From positions 6,220,174 to 6,284,173 of the forward strand of contig NW_022204507.1 in the NCBI RefSeq assembly GCF_008831285.2: a DNA stretch of 64,000 bases. Reading direction: 5' to 3'. The notes beneath the pieces are model-generated. The model did not search any database, was not told where the DNA came from, and saw only the letters and a program-made list of their open reading frames with translations. The stretch comes from Nymphaea colorata. Taxonomy: Eukaryota > Streptophyta > Magnoliopsida > Nymphaeales > Nymphaeaceae. This document shows positions 24,037-37,479 of this stretch, in pieces; position 1 is the stretch's first letter; each line of letters begins with the position of its first letter. The translations under genes were made by a program, and so were the position numbers.

Positions 24037-24440
24037 AAGGATGTCATCCGATAGGATTTGAATCCGACATACACTTTTTGTTTTGGAGATTCATATATTC
24101 GGATTCAGATTTGAATATGATTAGATAAAAAATATATTTAAATCTGGATTTGCAGTCCGACTTTACAATCAAAATGCAGATCCAAAATGGGATTTCACAA
24201 TCCGATCGAATCCAATTTCCAATTCTGCATTGATATCCGAATCCAAATTTTTAATCGAATTCAGCCCCAACCATTTTGAAAATATAAGAGCATTATTCAA
24301 TAGGATATTAATTTAAAACTGAATCTAATTTGAATATGATCAAATGTCATTTCTTAAATTTAAATTTATTGCAATTTTTAATCAAAAATTTTTTAAATAT
24401 TAATTTTTTTTTAGAACAGTTTGATCAGATATCCTTATTC
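24037..24440. repeat. Diverged copy of the ATATCCGAATC-rich MITE family
   Basis: Starts AAGGATGTCATCCGATAGGA and is full of ATTCGGAT, AATCCGA and AAATCTG words on both strands, like the element at 40993-41424. Its left end resembles that element's AGGGATGTCAA terminus. The right terminus is not recognisable. It abuts the TA microsatellite directly. Confidence 0.5.
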
Positions 24441-25470
24441 AAATCTGTGCCGCCTTTCATCTCAATTCATGTTTTTCTGATGTTACTTTTCTATTTTTCT
24501 GCGTGTTCCAGAAAGGAATAAAAAATTCTTGAATTGAGACTAGCTCGATGATGGAAAGACTTAGTTGAAAACAGTTAAAATCATTTTTTTTGTCAGCATA
24601 TGTGTCTTAATTCCCACCCACCTAATGCTGAAAAAGAGGTTTCTTCTTCTCCCACCCGCCATGTATTCAAGTTGATCTGACACCGATGTGCCGTTGCCAA
24701 TGTGCTGCGGTCGTCCAGCCGGACATAACAGATCGAAAAGGGGTTTCCTCAAACCATCGGGTGGATTCATCAGATAAAAAGGGTGTTTCCAGTGATGCCC
24801 TCCATTTATCGCTGTCTGTTGCTGCAAGCATGCACCAAACCTATGCAAATAAGTCAGATAAATTTAAGAGACAAAAAGGGGATTTTGCAAAGGGGCACTT
24901 TTCCATGTCAAATGAAAATGATGTTTTGCCATCGTGAATCAGTTTATCAATGAAAATGATGCTGTATTTAGATCGATCAGTAGCTTTTTGCTGCCTTTTT
25001 CCATTGAGTCGTTGAGTCATTTAGTAAAAAGTGGTTGTGAAACAAAAGAACTGAATGCACAATCTGTATTTAGAGGTGAAGGACACTATCTTGTTTTTGT
25101 CATGATCAATGGCTAGGAGGCAGAAGGTTTATGGAAATGGTCGTATGGGATTTGTTTTCAGTCCCATCAAACACCTAAGGAAGTAGTAGTTGTGTTTTAT
25201 TTGTGTACCCTGCATCAAACACAACATGAAATTGGAAAAGGTAGAAAAAAGATTCCCTTCCACCATATTCCAAAAGCCTTTGTTCAGTGGTCAACGCAGC
25301 AAATTTTGTATTATCCAACGTTGACATTTGGAATATTAATACTCATATAGTTTGCTGTACCCAGCATTAATAAACATGCTGGGGGGGGGGGCGTGCTTCT
25401 ATTAGTGTTATTAGACCTGCCGCAAATGAAGAACACTTTGAAGCATGAACTTCAAGATGACATATACACA
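24441..25470. other. Unassigned interval
   Basis: No recognisable coding or repeat signal except a G homopolymer of about 11 at 25381-25391. Confidence 0.4.
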
Positions 25471-26499
25471 GAAGGAAAGAAACAAGGGCGGCAAGTGTGA
25501 TATAGCTCACATCTTTGAAGGTATGCTTCATGCAAATTACCTCATATGTCCGCAATGCTGTTTCTACCTATATATATATTATGGCTCAAGTGAAAGGTAG
25601 GCGGTCATGAGTATGTGTCAATCCCTTCGTCCTGAACCTTGGAGGCAAAGGAGGGAAGAAGCCGTGGCTGCCTGCACCTCTAAGGCCTCGTTACTGAGAT
25701 GGCCAGCTTCTTTTAGTTGTTTCTCTATTTTATGGTCTGAAGGCAGGGGCAGAGGCAGGTGTAGGACTGTTTGGTGCATATTTATATTTATGGAATAATT
25801 ACATAGTGTTTTGTTTGGTTCAAAATTTAAAGTATTACTACCCTTCAGCGAAGGAACTTTTGGAAAATAAAGAAAAAAGTTCTTACAACCAAGAAATGTA
25901 TTGGGCACGGTTATGTCATTCACAAAAGAAAAATAAGCCAGCGCAGTCCCAGTCTTCCAAATGAAATAGAAATGTATATTGCTTCCTTCTAATCAATGCT
26001 TTACTTTTTTAGTATCGTTGTTGCCACTTTTTTTTAAGCTAATTATCTCCTTTCTTTAAGTCCAGTTGTACAAACAACCACAGAATCATGGTTTTTCAAT
26101 TGTTAAAGGTTGTTAATGTCATGTTGTATTTTGGTTATAAAATGTTCGTTCTTTCTTGTTTCGTAATTACTTTGTTTAGAAGAGTACTCTAATCTATTAA
26201 AGAAAACTGATAAGAAAATTATGTTCGCCTAATTCATCGTAATTGAAAATATATGAATCCATACTGCCTATATGTGAGTAGAGAGAGAAATAAGGTTTGA
26301 TGATGTCTATATTGAATTAAGTCGGTCCACAATACCAGCCTAGGCCTGCTCGACCTGCCCGTTTTTTTCTTTTTTTCTACCAGGCCGGCCCTTAGGTTTG
26401 ATAGCGGAATAAACTCTACAATATACATTGATTTTCTTTTGGCATAAGCAAATCATTCACATCGAAGCCACCCCACACATTTTTAAATTGCAACGTTCT

Positions 26500-26596
26500 C
26501 AGGGAGAGAGAGAGTGTGTGTGTGAGAGAGAGAGAGTGTGTGTGTGTGAGAGAGAGAGAGTGTGTGTGAGAGAGAGAGAGAGAGTGAGAGAGAAAT
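26500..26596. repeat. Compound (GA)n(TG)n microsatellite
   Basis: Alternating GAGAGAGA and TGTGTGTG runs. In block B the same site (54718-54740) has only a short GA run, so the array expanded or contracted after the duplication. Confidence 0.95.
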
Positions 26597-26639
26597 AAAA
26601 ATTAACATAACCATTAACATAAGTCCAACAAAAAGTTGA

Positions 26640-27240
26640 AACTGAACAGGTGATTACATCTAAAGATTAGCTCTTAATTCTTGTAAGAAGTTGGAGGTAC
26701 CACCATTTCCCCATAGGTTACTGGAAATTAACTATACATCATACCAAATAGAGGATGTCATGCACTAAACTAAGACAGTCTCATTCCTATAAATAATATC
26801 GTTTCTGGAGTTCCAAATGCCCCATACGTAAACAGTCATTCTCTAAATGATACACCATTTCTTTTTGTTTCTCACTCTAACTGGTCCATGAATCAGGTTC
26901 CGAATTGTAGATATGTTTTTGACTTCAATATGAGGCATAGACCAGGTAAGCACATAAAGATCTTGAGACACTCGGCAAAACCACATCAGGTGAGTGGTAG
27001 ACCTCGGCACAATAACATAAAGGACACTTCCTCGCAAGGTGAAAACCAGATCTTGTGACGTTATTTTGAGTCTGAATGTGGTCCAATAGAATTAACCATG
27101 CAAGAATTTTGGATCGTTGAGTAGGATCCCCAGCCCAAAGGAGGTTATGAGGAAACCAGTTGACACCAGTTGGTTGAAGGAAGCTATATGCACGATGTAC
27201 ATAGAATCACCCTTTGCCATCACATGCCCATGAAAAAAAA
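26640..27240 (-). pseudogene. L1-type LINE ORF2 C-terminus (zf-RVT), copy in block A
   Basis: Minus strand, about 27190 downward: GVNWFPHNLLWAGDPTQRSK, ILAWLILLDHIQTQNN, TRSGFHLARKCPLCYCAEVY, the zinc-binding zf-RVT region of plant L1 ORF2 (W--P-K---F-W-----I-T---L-R-G------C-LC). Further down, WGIWNSRNDIIYRNE matches the terminal W--RN--IF region and GNGGTSNFLQELR lies near the end. Frame changes and stops occur. Endonuclease and reverse transcriptase are absent, fitting a 5'-truncated, decayed insertion. I see no poly-A tail boundary. Confidence 0.62.
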
Positions 27241-27946
27241 TGATCTATGAAATAAATCCATCTTGGAATGGTGAGAGGGGGAGAGAGTCAAGTCTTTCGA
27301 AAAATAAACCTATATCTGAAAGTATGACTATAATTATACCTGCATTCACATCGAAGCCACCCTGAATTTTTCAGTGGTTCTTCAAGCATTTTTTAATGGT
27401 TGTTCACTGATCGTATCTGCCAACCATTTTATATATATTTTTTCAACATCAATCAACCATTCAATAGTATAAACTATCTCTGATTATTTCATTAAAAGAG
27501 TATTTTGATTATTGCCAACCCTTGGCATGGTGTCTTGTGTTAGGACTTAACATATGATGTGTTCTGAAAGTGATCAAACGTTTGTAATTTAATTTTGATT
27601 GCTTAGTTGTCTCGGCAACACACATGCATTTAATTAGTCAGGTTTTAGAAATAATTGCTCAAAACACTGGTTTCGATCAGATGGTTTTGTATATCTATTG
27701 GTTGAACTTTTTTTTTGTCCCATGGCATATTCCATCCGTCGACTTTTCTCCCGTGTACCAAGTCAAAAAACTTTAACATATAATTTTTTTGTGTTTGGAT
27801 CGTTTTCCAAGAGTGTCCTGTTAATTTCCTCCCTCAGAGGATTAATATTTTATATTCAAAAGAATCCAATTTTAGGTTGTTTTGGTGGCAAAACTCATTT
27901 TTTTGAGGTAAAAAAGAATTCTCCCTTGCAAGACACTGTTTCGTAA

Positions 27947-29164
27947 GAGTTTGGATGATAAGAAGTGCAAGTTTTATGAAAAATTAATTTTTGTAAGAAA
28001 ATATTTTACCCAAATTAATTAAAAATAAAAAACTGTTTTTATTCTATATCCAAACATACAAATCTGTTTTGCAAATCTAATTAAAAAATAATTTTTAAAA
28101 AACTACTTTTCATAAAACGTTTTTTTGTGGTGTGCCGTTAAAACGCTAGCACATCTTAGACTGAATGTACTGAAATATTTCCACAATCTTTCACAAAATT
28201 ATACAAAGTGGCCCGATTCTTGGAAAAATAGTAAATCACTAGTCGACTCTTAAAGATCAAGAAATGTGCACTCAAGTTTTGGGATAAATCTCAATGTGTT
28301 GCTTCGGCATGGAAGTCACTAAAATTATAAGGAATAATTGACACAGTTGCCCTTTTATTGAAAATTATCCATTTTATTTTTCTCTTCCTTTGCAGATAAT
28401 TTAGATTGAGATGAGTAATTTTGTAAATTATCCCTTTATTTTAATGGCTGCTGCCGCTGCAGCTTCTTAAACCCATCGACACATAAGTCACTGATTTTCC
28501 ATAGGCCCATTCAGTGCCACGAGAAATTCAATATTTGGGAGACAATACCCTTGGATTCCAGGCTTTACCTTTTCCCCTTTAGGAACTAGGACTTTCTCAA
28601 ACACTTGCACGCTCGACCTTGTCTATTAGAGTGTAATCCTTTGCAGCTTTAGTAGTTTTCATGGAAATCGGATTGAAGAACACTTTCGAGGACTCGCCCG
28701 CCCGATCAGTAAGTCTTGAAGGGTCAGCTCAACTGCACAGCCTCACTTTGGTGAGTGGGGAGGTTAGTGTAACAGAGAACCCGAGATCCGATGCAAACAA
28801 TCAGTCGAAGGAGCAGAGCTTAGACCTGGCGGGGCACACTCACTCTAACGGCATACCTTTTGGGAACAGCTGCTTAAGCCGTTAAGTGTAGGTGCTTTCA
28901 AGAGGTTGCAGATGATAGTTGTTCCTATTTGACCCTAAATTGATCGATCTAGCCTGGTTGAAACGAGCTCTACAAGGCCTTCATGGACCGAGCCCACGTA
29001 TGTGGCAAAAATATGGGAACAACTTGTGGCTAGAGTGGAAAGGCCAACCAAGATTGGATATAGCTCGTTTTCCATGAAATCTGTTCCAAAAGGAATTTCG
29101 GTGCACCAAAAAAGACCAGATCAATAAGTAGAATAATATTATATGTCTGAAAGAGAAGTCCACT
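27947..29164. other. Unassigned interval
   Basis: A 74-codon plus frame at 28661-28885 is Ser/Asn-rich without a recognisable domain. I see nothing else to support a gene. Confidence 0.4.
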
Positions 29165-29598
29165 TAGGGCTGCACAACAAGTTGAGCCAGCTTGAGCTCG
29201 ATTCGATCGAACTCACTCGTTGAAGCTCAACTCAAACCCGACTTGTTTATTAACGAGTTGAGCTTGAGTTCAAATGTATGCTTGAAATGTTAAACGAGTT
29301 GAGCTTGAGTTGTAAGAACTCAACTCGACTCGACTATACAATGAATATTGAATTATAACGAGAAAAAATCTAAACGAGTAAAAATTAAACGAGTTAATCG
29401 AGTTAGACAAGTTAAATGAAACAAGACATGTTTAACATAAATGAGTTCAGTGAGTCGAGTTTGAGCCCAATGTTGTATCATCGAGTCGAGCTTGAGCTTG
29501 TTCTGGAGCTTGAGTCAAGTTTGACCTCGAGTTTTCTGAGTGAAGTCGACTCGAGCTGACCCAACTGGAGCTCGACTTGACTCATGCAAGCAGCCCTG
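29165..29598. mobile_element. hAT-like MITE with 8-bp target-site duplication
   Basis: Terminal inverted repeats TAGGGCTGC at the left and GCAGCCCTG at the right. Flanking 8-mers AGTCCACT and GGTCCACC agree at six of eight positions, the target-site length of hAT elements. The interior is dense in GAGCTTGAG/CTCGAG words arranged partly as inverted repeats. At 434 bp it has no coding capacity and must be non-autonomous. Confidence 0.72.
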
Positions 29599-32500
29599 GG
29601 TCCACCACATATTACAAAGAATGAAACCCTATTTTAAGGTTTTGATATGAAACCAAGCCCTGGTCTGCCGAAGCCAAATTGAGCTATAAACGAACAAAAA
29701 GGAGAAAACTGGAAAATCATTGGAATTTGGGAAATAGTTGGCTAATACAGGGCATCTAACTCGTTAATTATGTGTTGGTTGATATCAACTAATTTGAAAG
29801 TGATTTTTTTGTTGTTTTTTTCCTATTTGTAGATAAAAATTACATAGAAAATATAAATTATCAAGATCTGAATATCCCTAACGACAGGTTGTGAGCTAAA
29901 CAGAAAAATATATACCATATTTGAAAAATATATACCAATTTGGAAAAATATATACCAAGTTTGAAAACCCAGAAAACCGGTTGTGCTTCATGTCTATATT
30001 TGTTTCAACATGCATGACGGTTGATCGAGCAGAAAATTTCAACAGGATGGTATGATCCTCTCCAATTTTTTGAAAAAATATGATAACAGATATTAAGAAA
30101 TATAACTTAGCAAATAGTAGAACTAAAATGTTTTTGCTGTTTTTCGTAATTAAAGGAGAAACCAAATTTCTAAGCCTTTAACTCACTAATATTTCATTTG
30201 TGTTTTTAAACAAAATCAACGATATCTCTCTCACCCCCCTCTCTCTCCCTCTCTCTCTCACACCCCCCAAAATAAATAAATAAAATTCTATTATTGGCTG
30301 TTTGTTCATTGGTGCACCGTTCGGGATGTCCACTGTACATGAGGATCCACCATCCTTGCAAATGTTGTTGTTGTCTCAAAGATGTGCACAATGAGCTAGA
30401 ATCAACAGATTAATTGGCACCATTTTGGGGATTTTGTTCAGTCTTGTTAGCAAGCGACATGCACCACTTTTATTAATGACTTTTCAAAATATTTTTATAA
30501 AAAACTTAATAGCCTCAATATTAATTAATTTTGAATAATTTACTGTAAAAATTTAATATCCTCCTACGTGTTAATTTCCAATCTTGCTACCAATTAACTA
30601 AGATAAACATGCCAAATTGTTTTGTTCAGACAACAAGGAAGAGATGCTTCTATATTTATTCAGAAATTAGTATATAGCTTTTATTGTTCCTTTAAGCACC
30701 AAATTAATTATATATCATCAGGGAGTTCTAGACATAAATATTGCTCTTTTAATATTATGGCAACATATTAGAGTAAAACTAACTAAGTGATTTACAGGTT
30801 CTTACGTAACAGATTATGTGGTTTTTACAAGGATAAAAAATAGGATATATAGCAAAATATTAACAAAAAAATTTACAATTGTTTGTCTCAATAAAAATAA
30901 ATACAGCAATATTTGCAATTATTTGCTGCGTTAAGAATAAAATTCACATGAAATGGAGGCACTTTGGGCGTTACTCTCTTCCACTGTAAAACATGGGGAA
31001 ACAAATGGAGGCTCTTGAAATGATAAAGCTAGGGGCGTACCCCCAGCAAGCTGTTATTGCAACCAGATCGCAAAGGGAGGCACTAATTGGGACTAACAAT
31101 ATATGCACTATTTTAATATATTTTAATATAATGTCTAGGAAGAAGAACTTAAATTAATTCACGCATTATTGCACCGCAAACTACTCCATACATTAGATGG
31201 TCCGAGTAAATGACATGCCTATGATAAACGACAAAATAAGTAACCAACACATAGAGAATTCAAAATTTTGAGACCCACTTTGTACACTTAACCGATTGCC
31301 TCCATCCCTACCCAATTAGTATTACCTTTTAGTACTGGTTCATCATTTGAACCACTCAGATCCACATTTTACAGGTAACTCAATTGTTTTCTAATGCACT
31401 ATTCTCATTTGAAACATCTCATATTTCATCCTTTAATTTTATTGATTTTTTCAAAGTTATTTAATTGCAAAACGTTGCATTCCTGGATACATGTTCTATA
31501 TGAACACCACGTTCTTGTTGCAGTAATGCACGTCGTATTTATGTCTATTTGATTGCTGCATTTAAAGATCACTTCATATTTTAAAAGGCTATTATTGGAT
31601 CATGGTTTTTTTTTTCACAAAACAACTTGAAAGTCGCAATGAGAAGGATGGCATGGAATCATAGAAAAACAAAAAAATTTACATCAAGCAAGAAAAGTTA
31701 TGCGGAACCATCCGTCGAGTGGTCTGTTTCGAGTAATATTTATTTCAAAAACACTATTGCATAAATGAATGTACAATATTGTTAGAAAAAAAAAATTAAA
31801 GATGTTGCCAACCAAAACTTTTGTGACCAATTTGTTTTATTGAAGGCTAATTTTTTTTGTTGAAGACATAGCACAAGGAAATAATTTTTCAAACATCATA
31901 ATTTTTATACTAGTAAGCATCACTACAAACTATATTGACAACAAACCACTATTATTTAGAAGATAAACTGAACAAGCAACCCCATCAAATCTTAGAATAA
32001 AAAGCATAAAAGTTCTCATTATTCTTGTCCTAAAAATTCTGGTAGATCTTGGAATGGTTTTGGCATAACAAGGCCATTTCAGTAATGTTCCAGCCACATC
32101 GCCAGCCCTTTTATTTGCAATCACCTGAAAAGGGAAGATGGGGATAAGAAATTGGGAAAGTTTTCCATACAATGGATACTATTGACTTATTCCAAATTAT
32201 GTTAAGTAATTTGAAAGTCTTGTCTCACTACTGCACAAAACTGAGAGACTCAATATCTGGTTTCAAGAACAAATATGCAAACAGAGACATTTAATAGTGA
32301 CAAATAAAACATTCATGAATATGAGAGAGAGTTCTGTGCCACTCCGTGTATGTAACGAGCGTGCCCCGGATGTGGACCATACTACCAATATGCCCATTTT
32401 CTTTCAAGCCCAAACATTACATATGCATGTGCATGAGATAACAAATAGGTACGAAATAACAAAGAAGTATGATATAATGTTCATGAGACAATAAAATATT

Positions 32501-32639
32501 TATCAAATAATGAGTTAACAAACAGACAAACAGATGTATGAGATGACATTAATTGTTTATGAGATAACTAAAGATTTACGAGATTATGAGATAACAGATG
32601 GATGTATGAATGTAGATTGATAACGCCTTTCCAATGCTT
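29599..32639. other. Unassigned AT-rich interval
   Basis: A CT microsatellite near 30225-30260, short direct repeats (AAAAATATATACCA, three times near 29904-29957) and many short frames. A possible splice acceptor and short open stretch on the minus strand near 32120-32030 (VIANKRAGDVAGTLLKWPC) is not assignable. Confidence 0.4.
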
Positions 32640-35110
32640 GTCTTGAATTCATTTATGCTTGGCATGAAAACTCCTTAACCGGCACTATTTTTTACATGTA
32701 TAACTACCTTTAAAGCAGCTTCCCAATTATTATTGCAAAGTTTTTCCATATAACTGTTTTATACATTCACTGAAATACGCATGTCAGACCATGTAATTGT
32801 TAGGTAGTTTAGCTTCTCTACTAATCTCATATACTTTGTATCATCTATGATGCATTCTCAATCATTTTTAGGCAGATGTATGTGTTCTTCCATTGGTTTG
32901 TCAACAGACTTTGCATCTATATGACCAGGTTTTTCAATAATATCCACAACATACTTCCTTTGTGCTACATGAATTCCCGATTTGCTTCTTGCAAGTTCAA
33001 GACCTAAGAAAAATTTCAGTTTTTCGAAATCTTTCATATGCAAAATCTAAGTAATTCTTGAACTTGTTGATCTCTTCATCCTTATTTCTTATATGACAAG
33101 GTCATCTACATAGACCAAGACAATAATAAAACTCTCACCTTCAGAGTGTGAATAGCAAGTAACTAACCTTTGATTGTAGAAACCCATAGCTTCTAAGCAC
33201 AATAGAGAACTTGATAAACCAGTTTTGTGAAGCCTATTAGGGTCTATAGGTTGATTTGTTCGATTTACAAATTCTATTTTTCCCCTGTAAGCCATATCCT
33301 TTAGGTAGAACAACTTCAAGCAAGCCACCATGTAAAAATGTATTGTAGACATTCATCTGATATGGGCTCCAATTCAATTTTGTGGCAATGCTAAGCATCT
33401 CACAAACACTAATTTGGTAACTAGCACCTAAGTTTCATTATAGTTCAGCCCCTCTATTTGCCCATATCATTTTAGTACCAAGCATGCCTTGAACCTTTCA
33501 ATAGTTCCATCTGATATATGTTTCATCCAATATACCCACTTGCAACCAATTGATCCAACACTAGGTGGACAATGAGTAAGAGCCCATGTTCTCTTGTCTT
33601 CTAATGCTTTAGCTTAAGCTCCCATAGATTAATGCTAGAACTCGTGCTTTACTACTTAATATGATAGAGGTTAAGACAAATGTGAAACAATAAGTCAAGA
33701 TGATTCACGAGTAAGAGAAAGCCTTTGAAAGGATATAGAATTGGAAAACAAGATGAATAACCTCTTCTCAATAACTATTTGCTTGATCATTGTTGTGAGC
33801 AATTAGAAGAGGTAGTCAGATGACTTTGCTTATTATTGCTAATGTCATCAACACTTTATTTTTGTCACATATTTTTCTTTATAGTTTGATCAATAATGGG
33901 CAGCAGAAGAAAAAGAATTTTAGGTTTATTGAAAAAGAATATTTTCTAAAAAAGTAAAATCTTGACCGGCAAAATTTATATGAGTATCAAAATTATATAC
34001 ATTATATTTTTTGTTTAAGCATACGACCAAAATAACACATCTTCTTGGTCTTTGATCAAATTTTGTTTAGGTTTGATGAGTTGCATTGTAGAGAAAACCA
34101 AAAAGTCACATTATGTAAAAACATGTTTTCTTAAAAATAGCATTTCACATAGTATTTTTCGTTTCAATAGTGGAGTTGGTGTATAAGACAAATTGCTGCT
34201 TGAATACATTTTGCCCAAAATGTCATAGATAAATTGAATTAAAATCTTAATGAATGAGCTATATCTAAAATGTATTGTTGCTTCCTCTTCACATGGAAGA
34301 TTCTTTTTTGATCAACTGTAACAATCAATTGTACCTGACTAAAGTGAAGGAGGGTGTAGCATTTTTCTTGCCATGAAACGAATTCATTGACAAAGTTGCA
34401 ACAAAGTTTTCTGTGGCATTAGAAATAGTTGTGGAATTTTTATCATATCCCTTGTTAGGGTTCGATTTAGACACCTTCACTTTTGATGGATGGTTGTGCA
34501 ACGTGAAACAATGGTCATGAGTATGGCATTTGACACATTAGTAAGAACAAACTCACCCTTTGGTTCTTGGAATCACACTTTAGAAACTGCACCAACCATT
34601 CTTTTTATTGAATTTCAAAACTTTTTGCATCATTCCCTACGAGCAGAATAGAAAAGGATCACATGAGGCCAACTTATCCTAGTAGGCCTTGAAGTTCATG
34701 TAGTATGCTAATATAGAAAATGCATCTTCATTTTTCTTGCTAATCACTATCTTAATTTGAAATTTGCAGGTACTTTGGTAGAAACATTCTTGTAAATCTA
34801 AACGTACTTTTCTCTCTATGGTAGTATATATAACACTATCTTCTTTTTCAAGAGAAAATGAGTTGATCTAGGACAAGATCATATGCTTGAAATGAGACCT
34901 CAACGAACATTTTAGACAAAAAACCTCAAGCATTGGCAACGAACCATTGTTGAACAATATTTTGTTCTTAGTGGCAAGTGCCATTATCGTTGACCATGTC
35001 CAAGTGCCATAGCTATTACCATCGAGATGCTAATTCACAACAAAGCTCATGGGTTGTCCGAATGATGCATAAAATAAGGGATGTCAAATTCAATGTAGAG
35101 GTCAGGCAAA
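32640..35110 (-). mobile_element. Decayed Ty1/copia internal region (element C1b)
   Basis: Minus strand from 35.1 kb downward: gag N-terminus (YFMHHSDNP near 35070), gag middle (LDLQECFYQS near 34770, YYMNFKAY then DKLASCDPF near 34690), a gag knuckle-like CVKCHTHDHCFTLHNHP near 34530-34470, integrase remnants near 34250-33950, reverse transcriptase 33640-32858 and the start of RNase H to about 32640 (DDTKYMRLVEKLNYLT). Stops and frame changes occur throughout. No LTR, primer site or polypurine tract is recognisable. The order is that of copia (gag-PR-IN-RT-RH). Confidence 0.75.
32858..33640 (-). pseudogene. Copia reverse transcriptase fragment (C1b)
   Basis: Begins TWALTHCPPSVGSIGCKWVY, the usual start of copia RT, passes IERFKACLV, keeps the catalytic YVDD box (VLVYVDDLVI at about 33105-33089) and continues KLKFFLGLELARSKSGIHVA, then QRKYVVDIIEKPG. 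Part of the fingers/palm between about 33400 and 33250 is scrambled. Two frames are needed. Confidence 0.8.
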
Positions 35111-36239
35111 TGATTTGAACTAGGGGTGTTTGAGTTTTCTCTAGTCAGTGGATTGATATTTGCATTTGTTTTTGCCATATATTGACCAAGATATAAGAGC
35201 AAGCAGTGATGACAAGATGATGATTAGTAAATAACCACATAGTGGTCAATAAGAGACCAATATCATGCTAAAAAAAAAGAGCTTAGAGCTCTCCTACCAT
35301 AGTAAAATCAAAACTATGGAAAACAACACACAAGTAAAACAGAGTGAAGGGTAGTAGATCAAAACAGAAAGCACATACACATGCGATGAAGTGGCTAAAT
35401 AGCACTTCCTTGGTTACTAAACTCTTACAGTGTACAAGAAATTTGTTGAGAAGAATTACATGATATCTGTTCTAATTACAGTAAATGCCCTTATAAAAAA
35501 ATTAATAAAACTATTTTTTGCTCTTTACAATTAAATTTATTTGCTGGAAATGATTCTTATCTTAATAAAAAATATTTTGTACAACAGTTCACCACTACCC
35601 AATGCCTCTAGACACTCTAGTGGATGAACAAACATTTATGTAACTTCTCATTGTGCCACACCATGTGAACAGTTACAAGTTCTGATAGTCTACATGTATT
35701 ATTTAGAAGGGGAAAAAATCTGAATATGCCTAACGATTTGAAATGGCAAATGACCAACTTTTGTAAGAAGACCATTAAAACATATTTCTTTATCTTGTTT
35801 TTTTTTCTTCAAAACAACATCATCATTTCTCAACACACTCATCAAATAATTACTAGCCTATCTTGATCTAGCATGCCACACAAAATTTGAAATTGCAGTA
35901 GGATAGGAACTAGCAAATAAAGAATCAAACTTATGAGATTGGACAACTTTATTCCAGCCACTTTTTTGTTTATGCATTTGATATTGTCTTTACCCCTCCC
36001 CCTCTCCAAACTGCATTTTCTTCTTCATCTCGTCCTTAACCTAAAAAAAATAGATTTGTTAACTAAATATTGTACTTCTTATCTTATCATATCTTAGATA
36101 TAGATAGAAGGTTTTACTTTATTTCTAAAACATGGTCATGGGTTAATAGAAACCTCTTATTTTTTAATTGAAGTTCCATTTTGCCTTAATTTGCCATCGG
36201 GACATTCACATTCTTGCCTAACATCACACCAACTAAACC
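35111..36239. other. Unassigned AT-rich interval between two copia pieces
   Basis: No clear LTR or coding motif. Possibly the degraded LTR and pol remainder of the element whose gag lies at 36240-36900. Confidence 0.35.
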
Positions 36240-36900
36240 AGCACACTCACATTTGCCATGAATGCCTCCAGTAACTTCTAGCAATATTGGCCATTTTATT
36301 CCTCCTACCAAATAATTGACCAATTACTTGACCTTTCTATCCATACAGAACTAGGACGTATACATTTTCCAAGACTCTAGAGTCATTTATCACCTCTACT
36401 ACAGCCTCTACTTTTGGCAAGGCCACACCTATTTTGAGCAAAGAAGGCAACTATTGATGACCCACTTGCTGATTGTGGATTTCCATTGAAGAGTTCTAAT
36501 CACTTCTCTTGATTTATTATAATATCATGCTATTCACAGAATGAGGGAAGAGATTTCGAAGTTGTCATAGTTATGACAAAAACTTTATATTCATTCCCTA
36601 AGCCACTAAGTACATGCATATATAACTAAATCATCCTCCTTTATAACTTCTACAACTAAACAAAGTGAATCAGTTAGGAACTTCAAGTGGTTGAGATAGT
36701 CAACCATGGATTCTTCACACATAGACACATTTTGGCAATCGTGGTTGAGCTGAAGAATTTGTAAAATTTGATTATGAGACAAATGCTTAATCAAGGAATA
36801 CAAGGTTTATGTTTTATGATGGATAATTTGGCTGAGAACCAATTCTTTTCCGTTACATATTTTTTGTCGACTTGTCTATTGATGATATTTTTGAATCATG
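36240..36900 (-). pseudogene. Copia gag fragment (element C1a)
   Basis: At 36803-36606 reads IKHLSHNQILQILQLNHDCQ, SMVDYLNHLKFLTDSLC, then EDDLVIYACT, matching the copia gag central domain (L-LQL-L-----SM-EY-----I-D-L---G-----ED---YIL). About 300 bases further down is a gag-knuckle-like remnant (GQLFGRRNKMAN, YWRHS) whose Cys residues are lost. Because C1b at 34.5 kb has its own knuckle, this is a separate element. Confidence 0.6.
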
Positions 36901-37479
36901 TGTTTTGATCATTTTGCGCTTCATATTTAATCAACTAACGCTTACCATCATGATCAACCTCATGATATGCTTGATAAACACTACTGGCTTCAGCATGAAC
37001 ATCAGTCCTTTTACTGCATTTGATGCATTATCTTGAGAACGATGTCATCTTATCATAGTAGATATACATATACTACACTTATATCTGCATTGTCATTGAA
37101 TTATAACATGAATAAAATACTGAAGTGTTTTTCTAAGTCGTTGTTTCCAAGCGCACCTTCATTTGGGGGCACTACGTACATAAGTTATACTATGATTAAG
37201 CATATTACTGCATATTTGAGCAGTTTTTCCTACATATCAACCACAATAAAAGACATCTTTAGCATATCTGCCGTTGCAATTAATCTTTCCCACTTCCACT
37301 TCCTGCTTGAGGTTTAGATTCCAAGACACTTCCCCTTGTCGGCCTTTCTCTCTTGTGGCCTCTCCCATCGCTCCTTTTCCACGCATTGTCTTTAGCATCA
37401 CCAAGTCAGGTAGGTCTTCTCATGATGTTGATAATTTTGAAACATGTGAATGGATTATGATCACAGAAATGAATGGTAT
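36901..37479. other. Unassigned interval
   Basis: Two overlapping plus-strand frames (37033-37317, 37274-37567) have no recognisable domain and lie opposite the LRR-like debris. Confidence 0.35.

Larger units (their letters stand above)
25471..27946. repeat. Duplicated block A (partner of 53075-56097)
   Basis: Starts GAAGGAAAGAAACAAGGGCG and ends GACACTGTTTCGTAA. It is collinear with 53075-56097 at high similarity with small indels. It lacks about 600 bases that block B has near 53503-54112. It contains a GA/TG compound microsatellite and a LINE tail. Left and right flanks of the two copies are unrelated. Confidence 0.92.

Noticed and set aside
25618-25923. 101-codon minus frame ending LCLQGSGRRD
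   Set aside because: It lies in block A, and the block B copy has small indels that break it; no family recognised.
32030-32130. Exon-like minus stretch VIANKRAGDVAGTLLKWPC after a polypyrimidine acceptor
   Set aside because: The short resemblance to epimerase-type GDVA motifs did not extend, and no neighbouring exon was found.
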